In this document: positions 48,379-61,468 of the stretch, one piece after another
Layout: every line of letters begins with the position of its first letter
How positions within the stretch are numbered: position 1 is the stretch's first letter
NCBI GenBank assembly: GCA_003116995.1
Contig: BDSL01000006.1
Coordinates: 620,001-684,000 of the forward strand
Direction: 5' to 3'
DNA: 64,000 nucleotides
From: Yamagishiella unicocca
Lineage: Eukaryota; Chlorophyta; Chlorophyceae; Chlamydomonadales; Volvocaceae
The notes under the pieces: generated by a model
Database searches by the model: none
Told to the model about the DNA's origin: nothing
The model's input: the letters and a program-made list of their open reading frames with translations, nothing else
Program-made: the position numbers and the translations under genes

Positions 48379-51300
48379 ATGGACACGTGGAGGCCGGGGC
48401 CGCCACCCACTCGTGACGGCACCCGCACCACCACCAACACCACCACCGCCGCCGCAGCCGGCGCCATCGGCCCCGCCAAGGACCTCGATGAGGTGTTCGT
48501 ATCGCTGCCGCTCGGCGGCGGCGGGTTTGGCGGCGGCAGCAGCAGCAGCCCCGCCACCCTTCACACCTTCGGCGCCGCCGCCAGTGCTGCAGCTGCCAAC
48601 GTCACCTTGGCGGGGCCGGGCCTGCTCCCTCCGGCCTCCCGCACGTCCAGCGCAAGGCTCGACGCCGCCAACAGCAACCCCCTCAACCTGCGGTTCGGTA
48701 CGGCAGGTAGCGCCGTACTGGACGAGCCGTTCGCAGCGCAGGACGCGGGCCCAGTGGAGGAGCGGGCCGCGCTGCTGGGTAGCTGGCAGCGCTCGGACGG
48801 ACGGGACGAGCGACCTGCGGGGGGGGCGGCGGCGAGTCGGGCGTCCGGGTCGGGGCGGGCAGCCGGCGGGGGCGAGTGGGCCCGGCAGGGCCCGGCACGG
48901 CGGGGGCGACCTCATGGCTGGTCGCCATTCGAGGTATCGGGCACGGCGGCGGCGGGCGCTGACGCGCACCTGGGCAGCCCGACATCGGGCTCCAGGGGCG
49001 GAACTCGCGTGCAGGTGTGGGGGGCCGGTGGATGGGGCGCCGGAAGGTGTTGGCGGGTTTGGCGGCGGCGGGGATCCGTCGACGAGGGGCGTACGAGCCG
49101 CCGGCGTGGTCCCGCAGGGGATGGGCCAGTACGGCAGTACGACAAAGGGGGTCAGCGTCCCTAAAAGTGGAGCCGAGGAGGGTGGGTTATCAAGGGAGGG
49201 GGTCTACACCCCTCGTGACCGCCCGGTGACGCAGTCACCGCTGCTACTGCCCTTGCTGCTGCTGCTACTGCCCTTGCTGCTACTGCCCTTGCTGATGCTG
49301 CTACTGCCCTTGCTGCTACTGCCCTTGCTGATGCTGCTATTGCCCTTGCTGCTGCTACAGCCGACACACGGCCCTGCTACTGCCGCGGCGCCGATCACGA
49401 GGTGTTGCGAGCTGCTGACCACCTCCCAACCACCTGGGCAACACTAGCGCCCTTCTTCGCCGCTTTCCATTTCCCCCGTTGCAGGCTGAGCGCCAGGGCT
49501 CAACGTTGCTCAGCGCTGACACAGCGGCGGGCGACCTGCACTCCGCAGTACCCGACCCCGCGGCAGCGGCCGCCAGCGCCGCCGCCGCCGCCGCCGCCGG
49601 CGCTGCCGCCCCAGCGGGCTCCCTCGACGTCGACGAAAGCGTGAGTGGCTTTGTACGGCATACTACAGCCCCTCCTGCCAATGCCATTGCAACCCCTCCT
49701 GCTCACCCCCCAACGCCTCCTTTGCTCCTCCCTCCCCTCCGGTCTGCCCAACCGCCATCAGGCCCAGTTCAACGAGTACCTGCGGGACGAGCAGCTGCGC
49801 CACGTGGCTGAGGCTCGCTCCGTGGTGCTGTACGGCACTACCATCAAGCGGGCCTTCATGCTGGGGGTCACGGGGGGCTTCCTTGGGGCGGCAATATACC
49901 TGTCCAGGTGGGGCCAGCTGGGCGGCGGGAGGGAGGGGGTTGCTGAGGGGCGGGCTCCGAGACCATCACCCGCTGTCTTGGCTGCCCTCGGTCTGCACCT
50001 GAAACCAGGGAGCGACCGCTGACGACCGCTGAAGCTTACGGCATTACCAGACGAATCAAGGCGGCCGCCGTTCCAGAAGGCCCCCTCTCCTTATCTGCCT
50101 GCGTCTCTGCGCCTCACTTGCTCGTCCTTTTCCATTTTTTGGGGGTTGCTGCACGTCCCGGTAACCCCACTGTCTCACCCGTCCGAATGGCTGTCTGCTG
50201 ATCCCCCCTCTCATCTCCCGCCGGTACCGCCCCCACCTCTACCACCACCACCACCGCCACCACCACCGCCACCATCATCACCACCACCACCAACACCACC
50301 AACACCAACACCACCAACACCGCCACCACCACCACGGTCTTCCCCTCACCCGCCTCTCCGCAGGACGCCCTGGGGCCAGCAGGTCCACTCGGGGCTGCCC
50401 ACGTGGCGCTGGTTCCTCATCGTGGGCTGCCTGCCCAGCGTCTGGTGAGAGGGGCGGCTGCTCGTGTGTTTGTGTTTTATGATCTATGGCGGTTCGCCGA
50501 ATTACACCCTCAACCCGTGCCCCTGCACCTCCTCCTTCTCGTCCTCCTCCTCGTCCTCCTCCCTGCAGGTACCTGCCCTGGTTCGCCATCTTCCTTGTGG
50601 TGCTGCTGCTGGAGAGTCTGCTGCCAGTGGCTATGGCGGGCAGCAGCAGCAACAGCGGTGGCAGTAGCGGCGGCAATGCGGGAAGCAGGGGCGTGTCTGC
50701 GGCCAGTGCCGCGGGTGGTGGTGATGTGGACCGGGGCGGCGGGCTGGCGGGTCACGCGATGATCATTTACCACATACTGGGAGTGCGGAGACACATGGTG
50801 GGCGGGCGGGGGGGGAATGAAGAGCAAACATTAATCGGCATCGGGGGAGTGGTTGGATGACTAGCTGGAGAATGTTTCCCGCCCTAGTGGGCAGCGCGGG
50901 GGGAGGGAAAGGGTGGCAAGGGAGGGAGGGGCTCGGAGGGCGGGAGGGGAGAAGGGGACTCACTGCTGAGCTGGCGGACCTCGCATGTGGCCACTGCAAC
51001 GTACGGCAATTCTTGTTTCCAGTGGCGGTTGGCTTACCGTTGGCTATCATTGCGCCCACCCTCTCCCGGCCCGAAGTACGTGCAGGCTGGTCTTTTATGT
51101 CATGTGAACAAGTTTTCTCGCCTTTCCCCCGGCGCTGCCTGCGCCTCCCGTTTTTCCACCCGGTTATTTTCTGTGACCCCTCCTCCTGCAGGTTCGCGTG
51201 CTCCGGTCCGTCAGCGGCCAGGTGCTGGTGCATTACGTGGTGGTTGAGTACCTGGCCGCACATGACAAAGACACGGAGAGCCTCGTCATGAAGGTGCGGC

Positions 51301-54300
51301 GGCAGGAGGGGCGGCCGGGGGGGCGGAGGAGGAGCAAGGCGGGAAGGAGTATGGAAGGGAGGAGCAAGGCCGGGAGGAGGAGTGTGGGGAAGGGGACCCC
51401 CTGCTGTGCCATCATCATGACATGACATGCTACCACCGCTACTGCCCCCCCCTCGCTACACTTTCCACGTCGAGTAACCGGTCATTTTTTGCCCCCGCCG
51501 TCACTGCTGCTGCCGCCGCTGCCGCCGCTGCTGCCGCCGCTGCTGCCGCTGCCGCTACTGCCGCCCTCACCTCGCTGCTGCTGCCGCCGCTGCAGACGTG
51601 GACCTGCGTGACTCTCTTCCTGTCGGCCTCCATGCTCAAGTCGCTGATCGCCAAGGCGCTGTCCAAGCACTTCCACTCGCGAGGCTACCTGGAGCGGATG
51701 CAGCAGGCAGTCAAGCAGGTGGGGGGATACCTAAAAGAACCGGTAACTCAACATGGGAAGTGTAGCTGGTGGGGGGGAGAGAAGACCCGCGTTCACGACA
51801 TAGGAGACGGAGCGCACCCGGGGGGAGGCAGGGAAACACGTGAACGGAATCAGAAGAACATGCTGAGCTGGACATTTTCGACGCTTTGAACTTGATGTGG
51901 GGTTGGTGCAAGGATGAGGAGGGGACGAGGAATGGAATTATCCAAAATAAGGAAGGGCGGTGGATCCAGAAGGCATGGACTTGTGGTCCAGGGAAATCTG
52001 ATTAAAACCCTAGAACCCTAAATCCCAAACACCATCCCCACCCTTCCTCCCCCCTGCCCTCCCCCTCACAGGAGCTCGTCTTGATGGCACTTTCCCGGCC
52101 CCGCCCCGGCCGGTCTCGGAGCGACGCCCTCACACACCTGGGTCTGGGCTATCACCTGGCCAACATATTCGGGTACAGCCTAAACAACTCCCTCACAACT
52201 GGCGCCGGCGGCTTCGCCGGCAACGGCGGCGGCGGCGGCGGCAGCGGCGGCGGCAACGGTGGCAGCGGCGGCGGCGGCGGCGGTCCCACGCTGCGCAGCC
52301 CCTTCGCCACCTACACCGGCGGCGGCGACAGGAAGTCCGGCGCGGCGGTTCCGCTGCGCGATGCGCCGTCGGCGTCAGCGGTTTCGTCGTCGCAACGAGG
52401 TGGGCTGGTGGGCTGGTGGGACCGGATGTGACGCTGCGGAGGGAGGGAGCGAGGGAGTGGCGCTGCTGCTGCGCGAGGGGGCCGGAGAATAAGGGTGGTG
52501 CCCGGGTGTGTGCCTGATAGGTGCTTGAGGTAGTGGGGGAGGGGAGGTGCGCTGTCCTGCGGGTCGCCTGGTCCCCCCCACGGCCTTGCATACCTCCCCA
52601 CGGTCTCGGCTGCCTCCCAGCTCGCCGGGTTTCCTCCTTGCGCGGAATCACCGTCGTCCAGCAGCCCTCGGAACCAATTCTGGCCGCCGCTGTGGCCGCT
52701 CTGACCCCTCCCAGGCCGCCCGAGCGTCGAGCGCCCAATCCACAGCTACGCAGACCTGCAGACGTTTGGCATCCAGCACCAGCACCAGCAGCAACAGAGG
52801 CGCCAGCAGCAACCCATGCAGCAGCGCCAGCAGCAGCAGCGAGACGCGGAGGGATGGGCGCGCAGCGGCAGCCCGTTGTACGGCGACGGCGGCGGCGAGG
52901 GCGGCGCGGCGGGTGGCGCCCCGCCCTCGCAGCCGCACCAGCAGCAACCGGATGCCCGTCCCTCCTTCCTGCGTTGGCTCTCCGACCATTTGAGAGCCAC
53001 ATACGCAAAGACCAGGGTAAGACCGTATCATCGTACGGCAATTACCTTTGACCTTTCGTTGCAAGTTCCCTTCCCGCACCCTAGGGTAATGGACAATAAG
53101 GTTGTGTCCAGATTCAATCCGATCCCGAATCTGATTTAATTACCGATCCAGTCCTAATCCCAAGCTTTATTTTAATCTCCATTCCAGATCCAATGGGATC
53201 TGAGCCGCCCTAGCTCGGTCAACACGGGCCGACGAGACGGGGGCGAGGCCCCCACCCCGGCCGGCACGAACGCGGGCGGCGGCGGCGGCGGCAATGGCGG
53301 TGGCGGCGGCGGTGGCGGCGGTGGCAACGCCTCGGGCAGCAGCCAGTCTCGGGATAGCGGGCTCAACTACGACCAGCTGCGGTCGTCCCTGTTCTGGTGG
53401 GTGGGGTAGGATGGGATGGATTGGCGGCGCTAGGCACTGCGGCGCGAGGCAAGGCTCCAGGGATGGGTCTGGCCGCGTGGGGTGTGGGTACGAGCTGCGG
53501 GTCACTGTGCCGTGATGGCGACAGTGCAGCCACCCCTGGAGCGCCTTGTCGCCCCCTGCCCACCCGATAGCCGACTCCAGTATCCGCTACTGCTGCTCCT
53601 CCTTTGCTGACCCACGGGTCTCCTCGCGACACCGAACGACTGTACCCAAACGTTTATTTTACCAATTATACTTTTTCAGTGCCACTCTACGGGTTTCCGC
53701 TCTCTCCCCGCCCCCCCCCCCGCCGCCCGTCGTGTAACCACGCTCTTCCCCCTCCCTCCGCCGCCGCCCGCCCCCAGGCTGGAGCAGCACATCCGGCGCA
53801 ACAAGCTGCGCATGGGCGTCTCACTGACCGACCAGCTGCACGCCGCCGGCGAGGGCGGCGCGGAAGGCAACGAGGTGACCAGCAAGACGGAGGCCAAGCG
53901 GCTGGCCTTTTACCTGCACATGAACATACTGGGCCTGTCGGACCTCAAGGGGCGGAAGTGAGGGCGGCGGGGGGGGAGGATGGGGAGGGAGGGAGAGGGA
54001 GCGCGTATTAGTGCACAGGAGGAAGCGGGGGCGGAGGACTAGCTGGAGGGTGGAGAGGGAGCCTGTAAGGGGGAGGGCGGCAGGCGCCAGGGGCAGAGCT
54101 TGTGTTCGCTGCAAATGAAACAATGCCCGGCGTTTGTCAAAAATGTGTGCAAGGGCGAGGTCAAGAACTTCTGGTGTCGTTGGGATTTTGAGCCGGTCCT
54201 GGAGGGTGCGTGCTGTGCTGGGGCCCTGACGCCCCGGCTTCCCCCCCCAGTTGTCGGGGGCAGCGGGCCCGCTGGTGCCGCCGCTGCAGGCCCCCACTCC

Positions 54301-57300
54301 TCGCCGCCTCCGGCTCTTGACCCGCCCCCCCCCTTCACACAGGTACCTGGTGGCTAGGGACTTCGAGCCCTTCTTCGGCACGGCTGAGGAGGTAAGGCGC
54401 GGGAGGGCGGCTGTGCTGTGCTGCTCCACGAACAACAAGTGATGGGAGGGCTTCCCCGCACTCGGTAATGCCGAGTGCGTGTGTAGCACTCGGGCTTGCC
54501 CCCACCCCACCCGCACCGGATGCCTCGGTGAGGTAGCGGCCCCCACTCGTAAGATTAAATACTCGTAAAATAAAAAGTCGTTAAATAAAATACTCGTCGC
54601 ATACTAGCCTGTCCGATACTCTGCCTCGTCTGACCAAAACGCGTTTCTACGAACCCCCAGCCCTCGGTCCCCAGTGTTTTTTTCGCGACTCCTCTCGCTC
54701 CCCTCCCTCTCCCCCGGATGGGCTTCAGATGCGCGATGCCTTCGCCGTGTTCGACGCGGATCACGACGGGCGCATCACCCTGCAGAACATGGTGGACACC
54801 ATCGTGAGGATCTACAAGGTGAGGCTGGAGGGGCAGGCGGGGAGGGCTGGGGGGTGTGGGAGGAGGGGGCGAAGGGGAGGGAGAAGGGCCAGCACCAACC
54901 CCATCACCTGAAGGGCCCCACTCTACCATTTCCCGACCACATTCCCTCCCCCCCCAACCGCACCCAACTGCACCTCCTTGCTCGCTCCTTCCCAGGAGCG
55001 CAAGAAGCTGGCTCTGACGCTGCAGGACACCCGCACCGTGGTCGCCAAGCTGGAGCTCATCTGCGGGGTGGTGATGCACGTGCTGTTCGGCTTCTCGTAC
55101 CTGGTCATATTCCAGGTGGGGGCCGAGGGGCTGGCGTTCCGGCTGGGTCGGGGCCGGGGTTAGGGTTGGATGGGTCGGGGCCGGGGTCGGGGCCGGGGTT
55201 GGGGCCGGAGGGGTTTGGGCCGGGGTTCGGGTCCGATGGTTAGGGGCCGGGGCTTGGATCGGATGGGTAGGGGCCGGCACCGGCATCGGGATTGTCTAGC
55301 TCCAGCTCCTCCGCTGCGCGGCTTCCATTGCAACACCCGCTACGCAAGCCGCCGAGTACGGTGCCACCCGGACCCCCGCCGTTAACCCCCGCCGCGCCGC
55401 CTCCGCCACCACCACCGCTACCGCCACCAGCCCTTACCCTAAACCCCTGGTTACACAAACCTGAGCTGCAATCGATCCCCTCTCTCTTCCCCCTCGCCCT
55501 CCCTGGACGCCGCCCGCCAGGTCAACGTCCGCGAGCTGTGGCTGACCTTCAGCAGCGTGACCCTTGCCTTCGTGTTCGTGTTCGGCAACTCCATCCGCTC
55601 GATCTACGAGGCCGTGCTGTTCCTGTTCGTGGTGCACCCCTTCGACGTGGGCGACTGGCTGCTGCTGGCCAATGGCGAGATGGTCAAGGTACGGCATACG
55701 GCGTACGGCAGCAAGTGCGCGGTACGGCGGAAGAAGCAACCAGACGCCGCTGCTGCCGCGAGCCAGCCGCAGTGCATAGCCAACGCTTTTCTCTTTGTAG
55801 TTCACGGCAGTACGGCGGGTGCGGCCGCATGGTTACGTGTATGCTGTATGGGTCGCACCGCATGTGTGCTGTCTCTGCGGTACCTAGATCAGGCCTCAAC
55901 CTCGAGGCGATTTCCCCACGGACCCGCCCTCCATTCCCCCGCCCCCCAACCCACGGGTTTCCTCTCCGCTCGTCCTCCCGCCCTCCGTTGGCCGGCCGGC
56001 AGGTGGAGGAGATAGCGCTGCTGTTCTGCACCTTCCTCAAATCCGACGGCCACCGCCTCTACTACCCCAACCCCAAGCTCATACAGGAGTGCTTCGTCAA
56101 CCTAAGCAGGTGGGGCGGGGCCAGGTCGGAAGCAGGATTAGTTTTGGTGGGGTAACAGAGAAGCGCGTGACGGGGTCAGTCCGGGATGTTCCTCACCAAC
56201 CACCGGCCCACACCCCTCATTCCTCTGTGCTAATGTCCGGTGCCCCCCCCCCTCCCTTACCCGCCCGCTGCCGCAGGTCTGAGGTGTTCCAGGACACCGC
56301 CACCCTGATGGTGGACCTGGCGACCCCCGGGTCGGTGCTGGATGCCGTGGAGGGCCGCCTCAAGCGTTGGCTGGCGGACAACCCCAAGCAGTACACCGGG
56401 CACGGAAGTGAGTGTGTGGGGGGGGGAGGGTATGGAGCCACGGCGGGGCTTGGTGGGGACGCTCGCCCCCCCTCTGCCTAGACTCTCGAGAGGGTCGACC
56501 GAGTGATGAGGTTGATGGGACCGGTCAGCCAACACCGATCCAAATACTGTTTAGGAAACTCCCAAACGCTGCAGCCAGCCAGCCAGCCAGCCCCCTCTTC
56601 TCCTACATCGATTAGCTGGTTTTTACCCCCTCCCCCCACACACACCCACACAACCACCCGGTCCACCTCGCCCGCCGCTCCCTCCCCCCCGGTTCTTTAC
56701 TTGTAACCCCCCCTGCAGGCGTGGTCGCTCGCGCGCTGGCCAACCCAGCCAAGCTGCAGCTCACTGCCACGTGGGAGTACTGCCACACCGGCGAGGACCA
56801 GACCAGGACCGCCAGGTGCGTACGGCGGGCCTTCGCGGCGGCAAGGCGTGCCGTTATCTGACACCCGAAGTGGTACGTGACACCCGAAGTGGTACGTGCC
56901 GTCATCGGCGAGCGTCTAGGCCGCCGCCGGGCTGCCTCTGCGCTGTATTTGCGTCACGAGGAGGCGCCCACTGGGGAGACCGGCGGGGGCCCCGTCGCTG
57001 CACCGCGGTGCACATGGGAGGGGCGTCGTCGTACAATACACTGTCCAATACTTCGTACATTACACTGTCGTACATTGTCAGTGACGGGAGCATACATGGC
57101 CGCTTGTACTGCAACAAACAGCAATGACGCCGGTGATGACGTTTGTGGCGGTTGTGGTTGCGGTTGTGGTTGTGGTTGTGGTTGCTTTGCCTGCATCTCC
57201 GGGCCAGGTGGCGGAGCAAGGCGCTGCTGGTGCTGGCCTCGGCGCTTGAGGCGTGCGGCACGTCGTACACGCTGCCGGCCATGAAGGTGGGTTGGCTGCT

Positions 57301-57340
57301 GGCCTCGCCCCCAGCGCTGCTCGCGCGACACAGCTGCTGA
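48379..57340 (+). CDS. MscS-like mechanosensitive ion channel (MSL type), about 1123 residues
   Basis: Eukaryotic MscS-like channels open under membrane tension and release ions. Exons: 48379-49014, 49485-49640, 49762-49907, 50364-50444, 50569-50782, 51192-51293, 51596-51718, 52072-52399, 52715-53016, 53188-53396, 53778-53957, 54343-54391, 54729-54818, 54996-55115, 55521-55688, 56003-56109, 56277-56407, 56719-56815, 57208-57340; the last may split. All phases agree. The N-terminal 260 residues and the parts near 550-760 are low complexity. Membrane segments lie in exons 4-7 (WRWFLIVGCLPSVWYLPWFA; CVTLFLSASML). An EF-hand-like DADHDGRITLQN (about 848) is followed by ERKKLALTLQDTRTVV and the MscS pore region with FGNSIRSIYEAVLFLFVVHP and FDVGDW, matching plant MSL proteins. 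The C-terminal end may be KVGWLLASPPALLARHSC read through, or spliced to about 57743 or 57969. Confidence 0.9.
49228..49363 (+). repeat. CTACTGCCCTTGCTG repeat in channel gene intron 1
   Basis: Irregular tandem units of GCTACTGCCCTTGCTGCT with GCTGAT variants, between exons 1 and 2 of the channel gene. Confidence 0.85.
50236..50332 (+). repeat. CCACCA-type repeat in channel gene intron 3
   Basis: Degenerate CCACCA/CCACCG/CCAACA units upstream of the acceptor of exon 50364-50444. Confidence 0.85.
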
Positions 57341-57407
57341 TGTCGTGCCAGCGGACACGTACTCGACTCGGATGAGCACCACCTCTACCTCTTGGTCTGG
57401 AACCCAC

Positions 57408-57412
57408 TGTAA
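57408..57412 (+). terminator. TGTAA poly(A)-type signal
   Basis: TGTAA lies 68 nt past the TGA at 57338-57340. TGTAA is the usual volvocine poly(A) signal, so this supports the read-through C-terminus of the channel gene. Short motif; chance is possible. Confidence 0.4.
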
Positions 57413-59084
57413 CCGTTACAACCACCACGAGCTCCAGGGAGGAGCCCGTCGCACGATGCGCCCGGGGTTGAGGAAAGCCCGTGGACTAGGAAACCGAGTG
57501 GGAAACCGTTTGCTACAATGCGCCCGGGGGGCGCAACGGCCCTCGCGACCCTTCCGCGCGCGTACGGCACGTGCGGTGTGTGTTTTAAGTATGCTGAGCT
57601 GAGCCGCGGTGTGTGTGTGCGCGTGTGTGTCCTCCTGATCACATGATGCCACATGATACCCTGCGTCCTGACCCCCTGTTCCCCAGCCCCGCCCCGCCCC
57701 GCACATCGCCCGCAACCCACGCCGACATCCCCACGCACGACGGTAACAGCATCGATTGGCTGCTCGCGCTGACGCCGTACTTGTACGGCTTTCCGCTGCC
57801 GCAGGGCGGGCGCGACGGATCCCGGGAGGCGGCTGCGGCGGCGGCGGGTCTGCTGCCCGTGTACGGCTCCACGGTGGGACTGGTTTCGAAGCGCGCGGCG
57901 GTAGATGCGGCGGTCGGCGTGGAGTTCGGTGTTGGCACAGCGCTCACGATGCAGGCTACCGGTATGTAGCCGAGTGACGGCCCCGGTTTAGGTCAGTTTG
58001 TGATAAGTAAATGGTTTGGTTCCGGAGGTATGGCTGTGTCGAAAGCCTCACCGCTGCTAATGGGTCTCACGAGATGGGACCTTGGTCGTCGGGGGCCGCG
58101 GAGCGATGCGAGAGGGGCAGCCAGTGGGGGCCGAAGCTGCGGCGAGGCAGGCAGCAGTGGGGCTGGAGCCCCAGCAGTGGGGCTGGAGTCCCAGCAGTGG
58201 GGCTGGAGCCCCAGCAGTGGGGCTGGAGTCCGAGCAGTGGGTGCCGGGTGTTTGGGCCGGCGGAGTACTAGACAGGAGGCATCGCCGGCGTGGGGGGTGT
58301 TTACGATAGCGAGCAGGCATTGGAGCCATTGGTTGCATGGGTGTTCCTGCTGTCCAGGGCGTGCGGGTGCCGGCGGGGCGTGCGTATAGCCATGGCGTGC
58401 GGGGTTATGGTATCATCCAAGATACATGGCTGTGTGGCTTGAAGTCGAGGAGCCAGGAAGGGTTGATGAACACTTAGTTCGGAGAGCAAGTGCGAGGTGG
58501 TCAGGCAGTGAGCATGTTTATGCGGGTGCATATGTACAGGGGCGTGAGGATGGATGCGCGCAAAACGAGTAGGCAGGAGAGGCGACGCGATGTTTTATGG
58601 TATATTAAATAACAGTTTTAGGTCTCGTGAGGGAGCGAGCGGCACAGGGGCGTGATATGTGATGAGGCGCTGGACCGTGATGTGATGTGTTGCTGACCCG
58701 TGGGACGGGTTAAAGCAGCGGGCGTGTAGGAACGCTCTTCCAAGCAAGGGTGCGCTTGGCGGGTGTTAACGTACCAGGGAAGTTGTTGCCCGAGAGCATT
58801 AGCGCTGACCTGGCTTTCTTACTGGCTTGTGTATGCAAGCCTCAGTCGTGGACCAGAACGCCTGGTGCTGACCATGTAACCCACTCGGAGATAACAATAA
58901 GTAGAAATAAATTACCTCTATGCTGTCGAACGACCCCTTGACCGAACGGCTCCGATCGAGGAGCGTCGCTCCAGGACCCAGGCTGACTCTCCAGAAAATT
59001 CATCCCTATTGGGTACTGAATGCACGCATCAAGTCGCAATCTAATTACGTTACTTGACGCTTCGCTTAAAAGCAATACCGAAAA
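57413..59084. other. Intergenic, 1.7 kb
   Basis: Between the channel gene and CPN20. It holds an open frame at 57613-57969 that could be a last channel exon only if a phase-2 exon was missed, a 20-bp minisatellite at 58152-58240, and an AT-richer stretch near 58590-58625. No other gene was seen. Confidence 0.4.
58152..58240 (+). repeat. 20-bp minisatellite, about 4.5 copies
   Basis: Units AGCAGTGGGGCTGGAGCCCC alternating with AGCAGTGGGGCTGGAGTCCC, so the C/T variants alternate and the higher-order unit is 40 bp. Confidence 0.95.
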
Positions 59085-61468
59085 ATGCAGACCTGCCTCT
59101 CTCGGCGCGGTGTGTTCGGCGGCCTTGCCGGTGGCCGGCGCACGGCCGTCGTTGTTCGTGCCGAGGCTATTGCCGTTCCTGCCCCATTCGTCAAGGTAGA
59201 ATGCTGAACAGCTTTCTAGGTCGGCTTGTGCAGCTTTTATACGAGCGCACGCCACGACACGCGATAGCCTTTCGCGGAACGATGGATCAACATGGGATTC
59301 CCTCAATTTCTGGTGTAGGTTGATCCCAAGGGTGATCGCGTGCTGGTACGCGTTGCTGAGGAGGAGGTCAAGACGCGCGGCGGCATTCTCCTGCCCCCAT
59401 CCGCTATCAAGAAGCCCACCTCTGGTAAGTACAAGCTGGTGCTTATTCCCCCACATCCGACAATTGCTTGCCGCTACTGATTCCATTATCTGCGCATAGG
59501 CGAGGTGGTGGGCCTGGGCGATGGGCGCGTGGGTGACGGCGAGGTGCGTCCGTTTTACCTACAGCCCGGCCAGACAGTGATTTACAGCAAATTTGGCTTC
59601 ATGTACACGGATCTGAAGCTGTCGAACGGCGAGGAGTACATCCTTATTCGTGAAGACGATGTTATCGGCATCATGCCCCGCGCCAGTGAGTCTCGACGCA
59701 AACAGGGTACCACTCTCTCGGCGCGTATATAACCGCAGGGACAGGGTTAGGGGAGTACGGATAGCAGGGTCGGACCCGGATGGGTGGGAGGCGGGTTTAG
59801 GGTCACGGCGGCGTGCTCCCGCAGCGGAGCAGCGCCACTGGATGTATCGGTACTGTTTACCGGACCCGCACGCGAGGGCTCACGTCACCAGGGTCCTCAC
59901 TGTCGCTCTACACCGCAACCACCGAACCATTGGGCAGTTCTGCCGCACCTCCGGGGTCAACTATGGGGCCCGCGTGCGCTTGGCAGTCCTGGCAAAGCTA
60001 CGCCCCATCCGCAACCACCCCCACCACCCTCGCCCGCTCCACCGGTTCTTTACCTGTAGCCCCACCCTGGCCCGCCCACCCGCCGCGCACCCACCCGCCC
60101 CACCTCCAGACGCCCAGGCTGACGACGTGCCTGAGCTGCAGCCCCTGGGCGACCGCGTGCTGGTGCTCGTGGAGGACGTTGCTGACGTCACCCTGGGCGG
60201 TGTGATCCTGCCGGACAGCGCCAAGGAGCGGCCGCTCAGCGGCACGGTGGTGCGCACGGGACCCGGAAAGTACGACAAGGACGTGGAGGGCAAGCGCAAG
60301 CCCATGACGGTGGGTTCGGCCGGCGCGAGGGGGCAGAGTGGTTGGGGGGGCCCAACGCTGGAGGGGGTCAGGAGGGGCGGGTGAGGTGGCGGGGCGTGGA
60401 AAGGCGCCTGCGAGGGCACGGCGCCAGGAGGAGCAGAAAGGCTAGTCGGAGAACGGCGGGTGGGATGGGGTGGTCTGGAATGGGGGTGGCATGGAGTTTG
60501 GGTTGCGAGGACTGGGAGGAGCGGAGGTCAGGGGAAGGGAGTGAAGCGTGTGCCATTAGGAGTTTAGGGCACGTGTTGTTGCTCGGAAGGGGGGCAGAAG
60601 CTGGTCCGACTGTGGAAGGAGGGGAGGCAGGGAGGCTCTGGTCGGCAGGGTGCGTCGGCATGAGACCTAGCACGTGGAGGATTTCGACAGGGAGGGAGGG
60701 AGGGAGGTGGCTAGGAAACCGTTGGGCGCGGCGTAGGAAAAGAAGGGAGGCAAAGCTACTGGGAGAAGAGTTTAGGACACACGATGGAGGAATGCAGGGA
60801 CAGGGAGGGAGAGGTGGTCAGAGAGGGAGAGGGGTGTTCAGTGGATGCTGCCGCTGCCAGTATGGAGTCACGGTGGGGTCGCTCAACGCGCATGCAAGCT
60901 TACGGCATACCGCGGATCCCGTACGGCATACCTGGGATTAGTTCCACGGCGTGGGGCGGCATGTGGTGTGGCAGGGGGCGGCGGCCGACGGGGCGGGGGC
61001 CGGAGCAGCAGGGCGGTGATGTGGGTGGGTTCGGGTGTTGGGCGGGGTGTGGTGCCGGTGAGGGCTTTCGCCAGGTGCGTGATGTGAGGGACTTGGCGCC
61101 AGCTCGGGAGGGCCTACGGCGAGCCGGTGTACGAGTCCCGTGCAAAGCCGCGTCACAGAGGGGCCAGGTGTGGGCTGCGAGTACTGGCGGCCGGATTGAT
61201 GTTGCAGAGGACTAGAGGTCGTCGATCAGAGTTCTAAAGTATCGGTACCCCCTGCTGTCCGCCAGCGGGGCCTTGGACTATCGCGTCTGGTTCAGCGGCA
61301 GCACCCGCCCAACCCGTCGTCGCCTGAACCCCTACCCTCCCCCCCCCCGCGCAGATCCAGCCGGGCGACAAGGTGCTTTACTTCAAGTACGCCGGTGACA
61401 ACATGGAGACCCCCGCCGGAGTCAAGTACGTGGTGATGCGCGAGGACGACATCCTGTGCAAGGCGTGA
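59085..61468 (+). CDS. CPN20: Chloroplast co-chaperonin Cpn20 (tandem Cpn10 domains), 238 residues
   Basis: Cpn20 caps the chloroplast Cpn60 chaperonin and helps Rubisco and other proteins fold. Five phase-consistent exons: 59085-59195, 59319-59424, 59500-59685, 60110-60309, 61355-61468. The start MQTCLSRRGVFGGLAGGRRT is a typical short algal transit peptide, likely cut near VVVRAEA. The first Cpn10 domain (about 38-135) has GDRVLVRVAEEEVKTRGGIL and the mobile-loop region LPPSAIKKPTSGEVVGLGDG. The second (about 145-238) has LGDRVLVLVEDVADVTLGGV and ends YVVMREDDILCKA. Green algae have two such paralogues (CPN20 and CPN23); which this is cannot be settled from sequence alone, so the symbol is tentative. 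Confidence 0.93.

Noticed and set aside
52004..52030. AAAACCCTAGAACCCTAAATCCC, telomere-like
   Set aside because: Only two imperfect units inside a channel-gene intron; too short for an interstitial telomere.
58842..59486. 214-codon minus-strand frame
   Set aside because: It is antisense to CPN20 exons 1-2, which are clearly coding with a transit peptide and Cpn10 domain.
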